Below are positions 1 through 11,628 of a stretch of DNA of 64,000 bases, piece by piece. How positions within the stretch are numbered: position 1 is the stretch's first letter; every line of letters starts with the position of its first letter. The DNA lies in assembly GCA_013399305.1 (NCBI GenBank), contig VXAI01000035.1:5650646-5714645 (forward strand). Direction: 5' to 3'. The DNA comes from Rostratula benghalensis (Eukaryota > Chordata > Aves > Charadriiformes > Rostratulidae). Below the pieces are notes generated by a model. It did no database searches. It had not been told where the DNA came from and saw nothing but the letters and a program-made list of their open reading frames with translations. The position numbers and the translations under genes were made by a program.

Positions 1-2464
1 GCGTTAGCCAGACTTGGCCCCAGGTCATTGGGCAGTGGGGGTGCTCAGAGGATTTACCACAACCCTGGATGATGAGACTTCTTAGAAACATTGGTTTCTG
101 GTTCATTTTGTTCTGGTTCTCTTTGACTCCAGTCAGCTGTTTATGCAACTTCACTGTGTGCCTGAGCTAACGAAGACAACTGTAGGCCCCAAGGTATTTA
201 AAGTTTGGGAAATGTGGGGGGAAAAATACATAAAGAAACATACTCATTACTTACCTCACCTGTCCAGTCCCCAGTAGGTCTAAGGATTTACAAGGAGCTC
301 TCCCAAGATTAGACATCCTGGTTTTTATGGGGCTGAGTTCAGCGGTTTGTGAGATCAAACAGGGAACACTAAGTCCTGAATTTGTTTCAGATACTAAATT
401 TAAAGTCTGATGAGGAACTTGGGGATTACTCTTTTCTTTTTCTTTTTTTTTTCCCTGCTAAAGAGTTTTATTTTTTTGCACACTGAAAACAGGACCTGGT
501 GCATAAAATTCCAGGTAATCATTTTATCTCAGAAAATGTAATTTAAAATTATTCAATGTCAATTAAAATTATTCATAGGTTTAATCTGGCAAAATTATAC
601 TTGATGAAGGAACTTCTCTTGGAGGTTTTACAAACTTTTACTGGGATACCAACAGAAGCAGCTCTCGTTTGTAATGGTAGAATGATTGGTTTTTTGTCTT
701 GGACTTTGATTTTACAACATCATATATTTAAAAAGTAGTTCACAAGTGCACATCAAAAGCTATTTGCATCCTTTTGGGCCTATGAGATGCCTTTGGCATC
801 TAGACACCAGTCTGGTTTCTTGGTTCTCTGTTATCAGCCACATGCCAGTGTTTAGTCAGCTGTTCCCTCCTGTGATACATCCAAGAGATGTTCCTGCCTT
901 GGAGAGGCAAAATTGCACAAATTTCCACCATCTTTGAAATCCAATTTGTTCTTCTAGGCTGGACCTGTTATGAGTCTACTATGCAATGTCTTGAAAGTTT
1001 ACTTAGGGAGAAGCTCAGACTTGCAAACCTGAGCACCCCCAAACTGAGAGAATCTTGAAATTTAAATGTAGACCCAGCTCCTGTTTTCACAGGTGGTGCC
1101 TGAGTGGTGCAGCAAGTACTCCAGATCATAACTGCATTGTATGGTGCCTCATTGACCCATAGGATAGGAAGTGGCTAAAACTGAGTTCTGGGTGTGAATT
1201 TGGGGCCAATTGCAAGTACTAATTTAGGTGCAGGTTATGCAGCCAATGGGGCTGCTGATACCTTTTGCAGGCCTGTGACTTCCCATTCAGTAAATGTGCT
1301 GCAGTCTCTGGTTTCTGTGCTCACTTTCATCTCTGTTCCCCTTTTTTGGCCTGGAAAGATGCACTGAGAGAATTTAAAACCGCTTAAGGATTGAAGCCCG
1401 GTAGCTCTACATCTCACAGCATCTGAGCTGGAGGTAGCGGTGGTCTTCCAGAGGTAACCTACCCAGCCTCGGAGGCCAGTGGTGGGACTCTGAAAGAAGG
1501 TGGCCAGGACTGGATGACCCAACAGCAAGGTAGCCTGGAAGAAGTTAGGGCTCCATGGAGTTGTGATGTTTCATATGGGACACCTTGGCCTCCCACCATG
1601 GGATGATGGCATGATGCCAAGGGGACACAGCACAGGGCTCTATAGCTCACATCTGCTGAGACAACTTGAGAATCCACAGTGGAGCCAGCCTCTCCCCCTT
1701 CCCATTTCTTCTTCCAAAAAATGGCTAATGTAAATAAATTGTCCGTTCACATGTGTTTTGGCATCTGAATGGAAACACTTGTCTCTGCACCCCCCACTCC
1801 CTCCCTCCCTCACTGCTTTTGCTAAATGAGTCTTTCTTGCTCAGCCTCAGCTCAACCCAGAGTTATTCTGTTGGTATTTCCCTCTTGGACTGATAATCAG
1901 CCAAAGGAGCTGACTGTAAAGCTGGTGACATATACCAGTTCTAATAACGTCCGAGAGCTAAAAGGTCCCCAAGCCCTGGTTTGTTCAACAGATAAACATT
2001 AAGAAAGGACCCAGGGACTGCCTGAAACCTGCATGTCAGGCTCTCTATGTACCATTATGCTTGGCTGGGTCTCTGCAGAAGCTCAGACTTGTTAAAAAAA
2101 CTGCTCCTTTGATGCCAGCAAAAGTTTGGCAGTATCCATGGCATTCCCTGGAAGGCCAGTCTTGTATGGAAACTTTTGTCGTAGCTTTACCTTAACATTA
2201 CTGATAGCAAGTTATCGAAGGGGAAAATAATATATGCTTAATAATAAAATTTCATTAGATGATAATACAAATAGGTTATTGCAGGGAAAAATACTCATAC
2301 AAATTCATTTTGACCGGGTCACTCTAACTTCAGGTTGTTTTGGAGAGACTATGAGAAGGGAGGTGGTAGGTCACATGTTATAAAATACTTCAGATGCTTC
2401 CAGTTGGAAAAGTAAATATTCAGGCACTCACAATATCCCTTGTTAAAGGAGGAGAAGGGAACAT
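1..2464. other. Unique non-coding sequence, no gene recognised
   Basis: No open frame here resembles a known protein family, and the frames present are short, overlapping and on both strands. A T-rich tract lies near 431-452. No CR1, SINE or LTR signature was recognised. It is most simply intronic or intergenic sequence. Confidence 0.6.
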
Positions 2465-2960
2465 ATTGTCATCCTCCTCACGATGTGCGTTTCCTGTGCT
2501 GCAGGATAATCAGCCACCGAGACACCCTTAATCTTGTTGGATTATTTGTGGCTGCACCTGCCTGAACTTTCTCTCTCCTGATTAACATTTGATTAAATCC
2601 ACTTTTAAAATGCCAACACGACTGCGGCACTGGAGGGGGGTTTGTTGGGTGCACTTGGAAAGAGTGTTTTGCTCTCCATCCTGATTGCATCTGAATTAAT
2701 TATGCTAAGTGCAGTGACAGCAACAATATTGGTGTAACAGAAGTTTATTAGGTTGATGTGGTCATTCAGACAAGAGTGCTGTGAGCAGTTTCACATGCTT
2801 CAGCTGTTGACCTCCCACGAGGAGAAAATGTCATCTCGTTATTATTCAGATTGCCCTGATTTGGGGTAATTTCTTTCTGGGAGTGAGGTAGTTGTGGAAT
2901 CTCATTAGCATACCGATATTTGCATGTGTTAATAGAGTTCTTGCTTGTTTTTAATCTTTC
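2465..2960. promoter_or_regulatory. Candidate conserved non-coding element (homeodomain/POU-motif rich)
   Basis: This block is dense in TAAT/ATTA and GGATTA-type cores: ggataatcag near 2502, ggattattt near 2539, a paired gattaac/gattaaat at about 2580-2597, attaattatgc near 2695, and an octamer-like atttgcat near 2919. It has no repeat signature and no credible open frame. Such texture is typical of deeply conserved developmental enhancers, but conservation cannot be seen in one sequence. The call is inference from motif density, and the edges are approximate. Confidence 0.25.
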
Positions 2961-3289
2961 AATCTGTCCTTACCACTGCAAATGGGAGTTGGGTGAAAAT
3001 CAGGGAGTTGGATTAGGGAGCTGAAAACTTCCTAGATGGCATTTTGCACCTGCTGTGCCATCTTCTGTTTGTGGACCTCTGACCTGATGCCCAGTTGCAG
3101 GAAGGTATTTTCTCTCCACACAGACCAGGGAGGATGGCTCTTTCGAGGACACAGGATTGCCACCATCTGTCTCAGATCTGCCCTGCTCTATGTGCTCCAC
3201 TTCATGATAAGGACACGTAGCATTGATCTGATACTGGTTTTTACCTGCATTGTATACTTAATTGCCTGTACCTCAAGTTTGTCCAAGTT

Positions 3290-3703
3290 TCAGAGAATCA
3301 CAGACCAGTTTGAGTTGGAAGGGACCTTTAAAGGTTATCTAGTCCACCCTCCCCTGCAATAAGCAGGGACTTCTTCAACTAAATAGGGTTGCTCAGAGCC
3401 CTGTCCAACCTGACCTGGAATGTTTCCAGGGGTGGGGCATCTACCATCTATCTGGTTAACCTGGGCCAGTGTTACATCACCCTCCCTGTAAAAAATTTCT
3501 TCCTTCTATATAGTCTAAATCTTCCCTTTTTTAGTTTAAATCCATTACCCCTTGTCCTATTGCAACAGACCTTGCTAAAATGTTTGTCACCATCTTTCTC
3601 ATAAGCCCCCTCTAAGTACTGAAGGGCCACGATAAGGTCTCCCTGGAGCTTTCTCTTCTCCAAGCTGAACAACCCCAGCTCTCTCAGCCTGTCCTCATAG
3701 GAG
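3290..3703 (-). mobile_element. CR1 LINE fragment (5'-truncated), minus strand
   Basis: The plus strand starts with the reverse complement of a CR1 3' end (agaatcacagacc, then ttggaagggacctttaaagg and atctagtccaccc). It runs back through the CR1 3' region into the C-terminal end of ORF2. Read on the minus strand, the frame carries the CR1 ORF2 C-terminal signature with blocks [36 protein letters not shown] and RKKFF. The upstream reverse transcriptase is absent, which is the usual 5' truncation of LINE insertions. Scattered substitutions and a disrupted end of the frame mark it as an old, dead copy. The left edge is set by the 3' octamer region and the right edge by loss of similarity after ctcataggag. 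Confidence 0.93.
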
Positions 3704-6675
3704 ATTTTGGCCTGCTGTGTGAACCCAGGAGTAAATCCTGCCAGGAACAAACATCTTAAGAACATAATCCATGTTCAAGTATGGTTATCTCTGGCAGCAG
3801 AGTTAATGGGCTCCCTTTTCAGCAGGCTGTGGTGTGGTGGAGGGACTAGCCATGAGCTCTGCTGCACATACACATCGTGGTGTCAAAGGGGTGGATTTCT
3901 CAGGTAGTGTTTGAAAACTCCTCATAGAGAGAATGAGAAGCCATGTAGTTGTCTGCAGCAGTGTACCCTGGGTTTGGCAAGGTTCCCTAAAGCCTAGCAA
4001 TGTCTGCCTCCACACAGACTGTTGGATCAGGTGAAGGATTGCATCCTCAACAGCAGTTCTGTTTCACATTGTACAACTTAACCATAAAAATCCAGCCTTG
4101 TATTATTATCTTTGTACTGACAGTCATTTGCCTGAGTCCAGTTAGCCTACCTCCTGGTCTTTAATAGGGAATGCCATGAGTGACTTCAGCTTCTCTGGCT
4201 CTAATATGCGATAGATCCAGCTTCCCTGGCTCTAACATGTGATAGATAACTGCTTGGAAACCTTGTAAGTACTTTAAAGCAGTTTATCTCAGACCTGATG
4301 CACATCTGTGTGCTGTGATTTTATATATTTTTTTTTTTTTATGCTAACAGGTATTTGTGTATGATTTTACTTAAAGGGGTCACTTACCTGCCAGCAGGCA
4401 GCCCGTTATGAGGATGTGAGACACTGAACAGATATTTTGTCTTGTTCTAGGATCTCTCTTTCTGTTTTTCCAAATCCTGTGGCCCGTTGGTATAAACAAA
4501 ATTTTCCCTGGAGACTACACAGAAGCTTTCCTCTCTTATCAGTTATCTTTTGAATCTATAATGACTCAGGAAATTAAAAGAGAAAATCTTTTTTTTCTGT
4601 TTAAAAATAAAAAGTGTTATTTTTTTTCTAAATGAGTAACAAAAACCTGCTTTCTCAAATATTTTAGTTTTTCCCCCACACACTTCCCTTTCTAAAAAGG
4701 AAGATGAAAAATCCTGTAACTCAAGAGAACTGATATCTAGGGGAAATTCTTGGGAAAGCTTTCATGGGGAAAAAAGGGAATATTTTAAAGTCTTTTTCTG
4801 AAAAACGACCTACTCTGTAACACCTGTGCCTGGAACTAAATATGAATGATGTTTGTTTGTTAAAGACTTCTTGGAAAACTAATTTTCAGGGCAGCTACAG
4901 ATTAAAGGTTGTTCTTAGTTTTTGTTGGCTCTTGGGTTTTTTGGTTGGTTTGTTGGGTTTTTTTGCATAGCTTTGCTGTCTGTTTGTTCTAGACTCATTT
5001 TTCTTTCTGTAGCTTCTCTCTCATTGCTGGACCACCCCATCATCATCTGCTCCTGACTCAGGCAAAAGGTCCTGCAGAGGGGGCCTGGACCTGCTTTTGT
5101 AGGGTGATGTCCAGTTTGCTCCTGCAGACTTCCACAGTGATTCTACATTTTTTTCACCTTTTTCCCATGAACCCAGTAAATTCTCTGGACTTCTTTTATA
5201 ATTTTGAAGGGATTTTGAGTAGTTTGTTGTGGGGTTTTGTTTGGTTTTTTTGTCTTTTAAAAAAAGGCATTTTCTTGCCTGGTTGCTAGAGGCTGAATGG
5301 GTGAACAAAAACATCTGGGCTAAAAAAAAAAGAGAGAAAATAAATTAATAATAATCCGTATAGGCTTGTTTGTTGAGCTTTGAGTCTCTGGCAAATAGCT
5401 GGTTGTAGCTGTGTTAAATTACCCTCTGAAGAGTCTAGTCTTCATTTGTAACCCAGATTTATTATTTGCTCTGTACTGATTCTGCACCCAGTCCCCCTCC
5501 CACAGTTCCCATTTTGAAACATAGGCCTTTTACTGTTTGTTTTCGGTTGGGTTTTTTTCCTATGATGCTATGGCTGATACTACATTTTATCACCATTTTA
5601 TCTCTCAAAGGGACCATGTGTAGATGGTCCTTGCTTTTGCTATATTGTCTACAGGTATTTCCTCCCTGTGTAATCAAGCAAGTGGGTTTTCACAGTGGGT
5701 ACGTTGTTCTGAGGATATTGCTTTCCCACCAGTGATACGAATTATCAAAAAGAGGGCGAGTATAAAGAAAATAAAGCAGATGACATCTCACAGCATAATT
5801 ACTGCAATTGATGGATTTGTATTATGAAGGCAACATTACCATAAAAAGATCTCTTGGAGCTCCTCTGGAGATTACTTGTCTGCTGACTATCTTTGCATTT
5901 ATAAGACAGCTCCACCACATGAAATGGTAAAAAGCATGTTGTCACAAATAAAAGAAAAAAAGTTGCTAAGTTTTCTCTTGCTTGGTTTTCCAGCTTGGGT
6001 ATTTGCATACTCAAGTTCCACCCTTGTCTGAATTAAGAGAGCATAAATGCTGCCCATCTTCCTTTAGTCTATATTGTCCTCAGCCTAGAGATCGTCACTG
6101 TAACTTTCCTCCATCCTCAAAGCCACAGAGGCTTCATGACCTGAATGACTTGCAGTAGGGCATAAAGGGAAACTGCTTCACTGAGAGGCAAAGCTTCATT
6201 TTTCTTTGTGCTTGCTCTTTGCTGCTGGTATCTGGACCTGTCTAGTAGGGCTGCCCGTGGCTGAGCTCTTCTTCGTTGACTGGGAAGCCTGAGGAGCCTG
6301 ACTTTGAAGCATCTAAGAAGCATCTAACCTGGTGCAAGCATTCAGTGTGGATAACCTTAATAAGGCACCACAGTTCCTGTGTATCTGGTGCTGGGATGCC
6401 TGTGCCCAAATGCCCTAAAGGGGACATTCTTTCCTGGAGAGTTGGTTTATGTCACAAGAGATGTAGGGAAAGTTCCTGTGCTGGTCACAAGCTTTAGGCA
6501 AACCCACTGTCTGCTTCTGTTATCAGAAGGGCTGAAGTACTTCTTTTCTGCTGTGGCTTTGGGATATGAACATGCATTCTGAGTGTAATCTGAAGTCATA
6601 TGTTAACGTTCAAGGAGTTACCGTGGTGTAGCAGAGTAATAAGTAAAAGGCTGCAATGTCCTTATTTTGAAGGTG
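3704..6675. other. Unique non-coding sequence with T/G-rich tracts
   Basis: No gene or interspersed repeat was recognised. A poly-T run lies near 4328-4340. G/T-rich low-complexity stretches lie at about 4915-4966 and 5215-5262, with repeated TTGG/TTTGG units. The short open frames on both strands show no family motifs. Confidence 0.6.
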
Positions 6676-6737
6676 TACATACATACATACATACATATAT
6701 ATACAACATACATTATATATATATATATATATATATA
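6676..6737. repeat. Compound microsatellite (ACAT)n-(AT)n
   Basis: About five ACAT units are followed by AT dinucleotides, an interrupted acaacatacat spacer, and then about eleven further AT units. This is a compound simple-sequence repeat and is expected to vary in length between individuals. Confidence 0.95.
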
Positions 6738-9544
6738 AAGTTCCCAGAGTTCCCAGTACAGGAGATGTGCTGAACCTTTTTAAGCAGCTCTATTAAAGGA
6801 CTTAAAACTGTAGCTGTCCATTAAGTTTGGTATATATTCTGGAGGACTATCTGTGTCTGTGCCACCAGAAGAAGACTCTCCCCATGCTTTTCCAAGCTCC
6901 TTCCAAGACAGTGGTTGGGAATCAGTGGGAATAAATGCTGTTATCAGCATACGTGCAGGATGTTGAAAAGCAAGTTTTGTCTTCCAGGGAAAGAAATGTG
7001 TTTGTACTCTAAGTTGAGTCAAAAAAGCAATGTTTAAAAAGTTTTGGAACAGGAATTCCAGCCTGCTCCAAAATGAACCTCAGTGGGAGCCCCTACTGTG
7101 TTTCCCTCTTGAGGGTGGCCAAGCACCGAAGGCAGCAGATCAGCCATTGTGCAAAGATATGACCTGTGGAATCATGTTGACTTTGATGGTAATATTTGAA
7201 AATAACATGATAGTAAAAAGTTAATTCTATTCAGAAATTAAATGAATGCTATTACCAAGAAATTATGAATGTTCTACCAATGATATTACAATGTTCAAAT
7301 GACTGGAACCAATATTTTTCAGTAATTTTGTCAAAAATGGAATCTTCTGAAAAATGTTTTGAAACTGAGACAGCATTTCTGAGAAAACATTGCTTAAAAG
7401 AATTATTTAATTAGGGAGACTCAGTGTGTGTTATGAAAATTAATAGTTGTTAGGTTTGTAAGAGAAAAACAGTGTGGTATTTAATAGTGGAATGTTCTAA
7501 TGAAGTGCATCTTTTAATCAATATATTGCTGTGATTCTGGATCACCATCTTTCTCCACCTCCTCTAGCAGCTGAATACCAGCTGGGTTGGAAATGCTCTC
7601 GTTGATATAACTGGATGCAGGCAGCTAATTTGGTAGTGTTTTAACCTACTTGTCTTTATCTTTACTCTCATTTTTCGCATGGCCTCCTGCTACAAACCAT
7701 CCCCTCCGTGGTAGGACAAAGAGAGGTCTGACAAACACACTTTCTTTTGTGGGTTTACGAGGTTGAGTAGCTAAAGGATTGTTTTCATTACTAACATCCT
7801 GCTGTAGTAAAAGATCAAATTTAATACATATGACAATTGTTGTATTATTGAATCCACTGTTTGCCTTCTAATTTAGCTTGAGTTTGCCTTGTTATTTGGT
7901 ATGTTAGAGGAAGGCTACAATTTAGCTATTTGGCACACCCTTATCATCACATGTACTTTAATATCACATGCTGATGGAGCCTCCAGCTGTAAGATATCAT
8001 GGAAGAGCAATTTCATCAGCTTGTCCTAGCTGACTTGGGGGGAGGATGCATCTGGTGTTAATTCTGTCAGATCTCTCCACCAGAGTTTGACAGATCTCTT
8101 TGTTAATGGGAATACAGGTGTACAAGATGCCATGTGCTGTGCCAGGGAGACAGGTGTCTGGATGCTGGGTGATGGCCTTGGTGCGTGGAGATTACCGAAT
8201 GGATGCATGCATGTCTTTGGGGACCTCCGGTCAGGTGGTGGTGAGCTGCATCTGCACTCTCTTGTACCTTGTGGGTACAAGTGTGGGTACAAGAGAGTAC
8301 ATCCAAGATCTTGGACATCCAAGAGGGTACCTTCATGCAAGACCTGGTGTGATATTATTGAAGAACAGCACAACCAAGTGCTGTACCCAAACTGCCTTCT
8401 GGGAGCAGTTCCTGGCATGGGCATGCCCACCTGTGACTTTTGGTGCAGTGTAAAGCAGGTCAGGGAGTGAGCTGACTGGTACCTTCCATGGATGGCCAGG
8501 TGCAGGTGCTTCGTCGGTTTCTGTGCAGCAGTGCACTTGAACCCTTTGAGGAGAGAGTCCTGCTGGGAAACACAGAGCTGTAACTTTTATGTGGCTTCAG
8601 AGCTTTGTGCACCCAACATGTCTCAAAGCTTAGGAAAAACCACCAGACTGTGTGTTAAAGACCAGAAGTGCAAGCAGCACGCAGTTCATGGATGTTCTGT
8701 GATTCTGGGACTGATTTTTATTAAATATTTTTTTACTGAGAGTAGTAGAGAGATTTTTTTTTCATACTTTAGGAGGTGTGAGAAAGCAGAGCCAGGCATT
8801 GCTCTGCTCATCCCAGAAGGGCAAGTCCCATCTCTAGCAGCAGGATATCTAAGTGAGATTTGTACTGCATCTTCAAGGGCAAATCATATGGAAGCCCTCC
8901 CCTGCCAAGCAACTCCACAGAAGGGTAATTTATAAGTAAGGTCCCTCTCAGGGCACTAAGCATCATCCAGCCAATGCAGAGACAAGCCCGGCTAGTGGTG
9001 GTAGGAGAAATTGCCAGGGACTAGTCTGGCATTGTAGGACTTGATGAGGTTGATGGAGTATGTGGCTTGGTATCATGAGTTGAAAGGTTTTTTAATTATG
9101 CTGGCCTTCTGGTTCTCATCATTTTGGAGTCTAATGAACCTTATGTAATTGTAGGCAGGAAAAATTTGGATTCATTGAAGGAGGTTGACCTCCTAGGTTG
9201 CTATTCCTGAGTGCTCTCCTGGCTGCAAACCAAAGGGCGGCGGAGCAGCACTCCCAATCGGATCACACCTAAATCTCTTACCTGTACATGTGTCTGCGTG
9301 GAGCATGCTGGTGGTTTGTGTGCAGTTTTTTTATTTTTTTATTTAGATACAGGAACATTTAGTAAATAGCTGCTGGGATCCAGGATAATGTTATGATATT
9401 TTCTTTGGGGTGTTTTTCTGGGTGGGGTTTTTTTGGGTTGTTTTTTTTTTGGTGGCCAAAATTATTCCAGTGGCATTTTAGGAAGAAAGTCACAATGCAG
9501 AAGTGAAGATGTGATTATCAGACTCCCTTTTATTTTCAGGATAA
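6738..9544. other. Unique non-coding sequence
   Basis: No exon or interspersed repeat was recognised. Several overlapping short open frames occur on both strands between 8026 and 8470. They owe their length to a locally GC-richer patch and have no family motif. A small inverted repeat inside this patch is listed separately. Confidence 0.55.
8256..8315. repeat. Short inverted repeats around a GGTACAAG motif
   Basis: Bases 8256-8268 (actctcttgtacc) are perfectly complementary to 8286-8298 (ggtacaagagagt). This gives a 13-bp stem and a 17-nt loop that holds a further gggtacaa unit. A 14-bp perfect palindrome, tccaagatcttgga, follows at 8302-8315. No tRNA, transposon end or terminator can be assigned. 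Confidence 0.7.
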
Positions 9545-9846
9545 GCAGGATTCAGCCCATCAGAGGCGAGATGTTTACATGTGGCCACTTGGTTTGTGTG
9601 CCACACATGTGATCAATTTAACCAGGGGAGGATTTAGGCAGGGTGGGGAGGCCGATGTTTCTTGTGACATGTGGAATGTTAAGCCACAAAAATGCAACCA
9701 CAAAATCAGCAGATTAGAATTCCCATTTGTAAGGAATAAATAATCATTATGGCGAGATAGTCCACCAGGGATTAACACGGCTGCTTCCAATTCTGTTGCT
9801 CCGTTGTTCAATGTGCAGTGACTTTTTTTTCCGCACACATATCTCC
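9545..9846. promoter_or_regulatory. Candidate conserved non-coding element
   Basis: The block is repeat-free, with motifs such as acatgtg, ggaatgt (TEAD-like), and an aataaataatcattatgg stretch with several TAAT/ATTA cores followed by gggattaacacgg. There is no plausible exon. Assignment rests only on texture; no comparison was possible and the edges are arbitrary. Confidence 0.2.
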
Positions 9847-9862
9847 TTTTTTTTTTTTTTTT
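9847..9862. repeat. Poly-T tract
   Basis: A run of about 16 T is followed by a T/C-rich stretch to about 9890. It may be the tail of an unrecognised old retroposon on the minus strand or simple low complexity; nothing upstream supports a particular family. Confidence 0.8.
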
Positions 9863-11595
9863 CTTCTTTCTTTATATTTTCCTTTTTTCCTGGTTGGTAT
9901 TGTAGTTGTCACAGTGATTTATGGGAATGAATGCAACTTTGTGAGGTTTGTCTCCGTACATACCTCTTGTTTTTCTTCTTGCTTGTAATTATGTTATGCA
10001 CCTGTTGTTCCCCGATGGGGCCCACGTGCTTGGAGAATCGATGCTCACATTGCAGTTGGTTTACTCCGTTTTACAACATTTGTGAGTCGCATCTGATAGA
10101 TCTGTTCTGGCTTTGTGCCCAAGAGCTGCCTGGCAGCATAAATCATTCCTGGAGTGAAGAGAAGAGCACGGTATCTGTTTCAGGCTCCCACCCGCCAGAG
10201 CCTCATAAATCTGAGGCAAATGTTTCAAGAAACAGGTTTGATTGTTTAGAATGAGCTAATGCTGCAAAGTCTTCCTTAGTCCTGAACTGAGTCTGGGACT
10301 CTGACTCCCCAGGCTTATAGGGTTAACTTAGATTTATAGGATATGTCTGCATCACTCTTAAAAAGCAAGCTCGAGAGCGGTGGAGAGCATGTTGGCTTCT
10401 CAGCTCCACAAACTTCTCATCTACACTGAGGCCTCCTCAAGCACGTGTCTCGGTGCTGAGTACCTGATGTCATGTTAACTGCACTGTTAACCTGCCTGGC
10501 ATACTCAGGCATGTCTGCATCCTCTGGTAGGAAGTCTCCAAACAGGGGTGTTGAAAGCATTCTCCAACCTTTTCTTAAATGACAATGTGCACGTATCCTT
10601 AATCTGCCCTTTTAGTCCAAAGACTCCAGAGGAGGCATAGGCTGCTCTATCAAACAGATGAGAAAAATGGATGGTTCTGAGGATGACCTCAGATGCTCTT
10701 CCTTGCCTTCAGAGGAGCCTCTCTTCTCCACTGGAGGGAGATTGGATTGCTAATTTAGACCTGTAGTAGGTGATGGGAATGAGGTAGGTGGTGCTACTCT
10801 TTGCAAGCTTCCGGGCCATAAGGGGCGTTTTCATCCAGGGCGAGAGGTTGCCTGTAGCTCACAGCTCTTCCATGGCTTTCTGTTCCAAATTAATAGCCTC
10901 ACTCCATGCTCATGGAGTTCTCCTTTATCCCATTGAGTATCCCATGGAGTATCTCCTTTATCCCTATCAATCTAGTTTGCCCTGAGGTAGTCACTCTGTT
11001 TTTTGTAGATTTCTCATCCATGCTAGGGAATTCTGGGAATGTGACAAAATTCTTTGGCTTTCAGAAATTTTATGATTGACCCTTGATCAAAAATTTACTT
11101 GATGGCAGAGTCTCCATTCTATACATGTTACCAAGGGGTAAATTTTCTCTTAAAATATGCTTGCTACAAATATTCCCAAGTGAGTAAGGAAGTCACTCTT
11201 TTGTGTACCATCGAGGAATGTGTCAGCAGTTTCATAATCGTGTTACAGCTATTTTCATAAACTTTACAGAGGACCAGTGCAGGAAGCAACAAAAATGTCT
11301 TTAGGTTAAGTAAATCATCATTTGACAAAGTCTCTGAGCATGATTTCAAATGTAATCTCTAAGCTGCAAGTCATCTTACTGCAAGAAGAGCAATTACTAA
11401 AGGTCTGTTTGCAGCTGTAGTGATTTCTCTAATGCTGAAGAAGAGGCTGTCTCATTTGCTGCAGAGAGGACAGATCAGTCCTGTCTCTTCTATCTACGTG
11501 CCTGTTTAGATGAAAACTGACAATATTTAATGTTACTGAGACTTCTGCTCTGCTTTTAAACTTTGCTGAAGTGACCAAATCACTTGAAGGCCCTT

Positions 11596-11628
11596 TAAAA
11601 AAACAAAACAAAACAAAACAAAAAAAAC
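11596..11628. repeat. (AAAAC)n simple repeat
   Basis: Poly-A is interrupted by C every four to five bases. It could be a decayed retroposon tail or slippage; no adjacent retroposon body was recognised. Confidence 0.85.
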
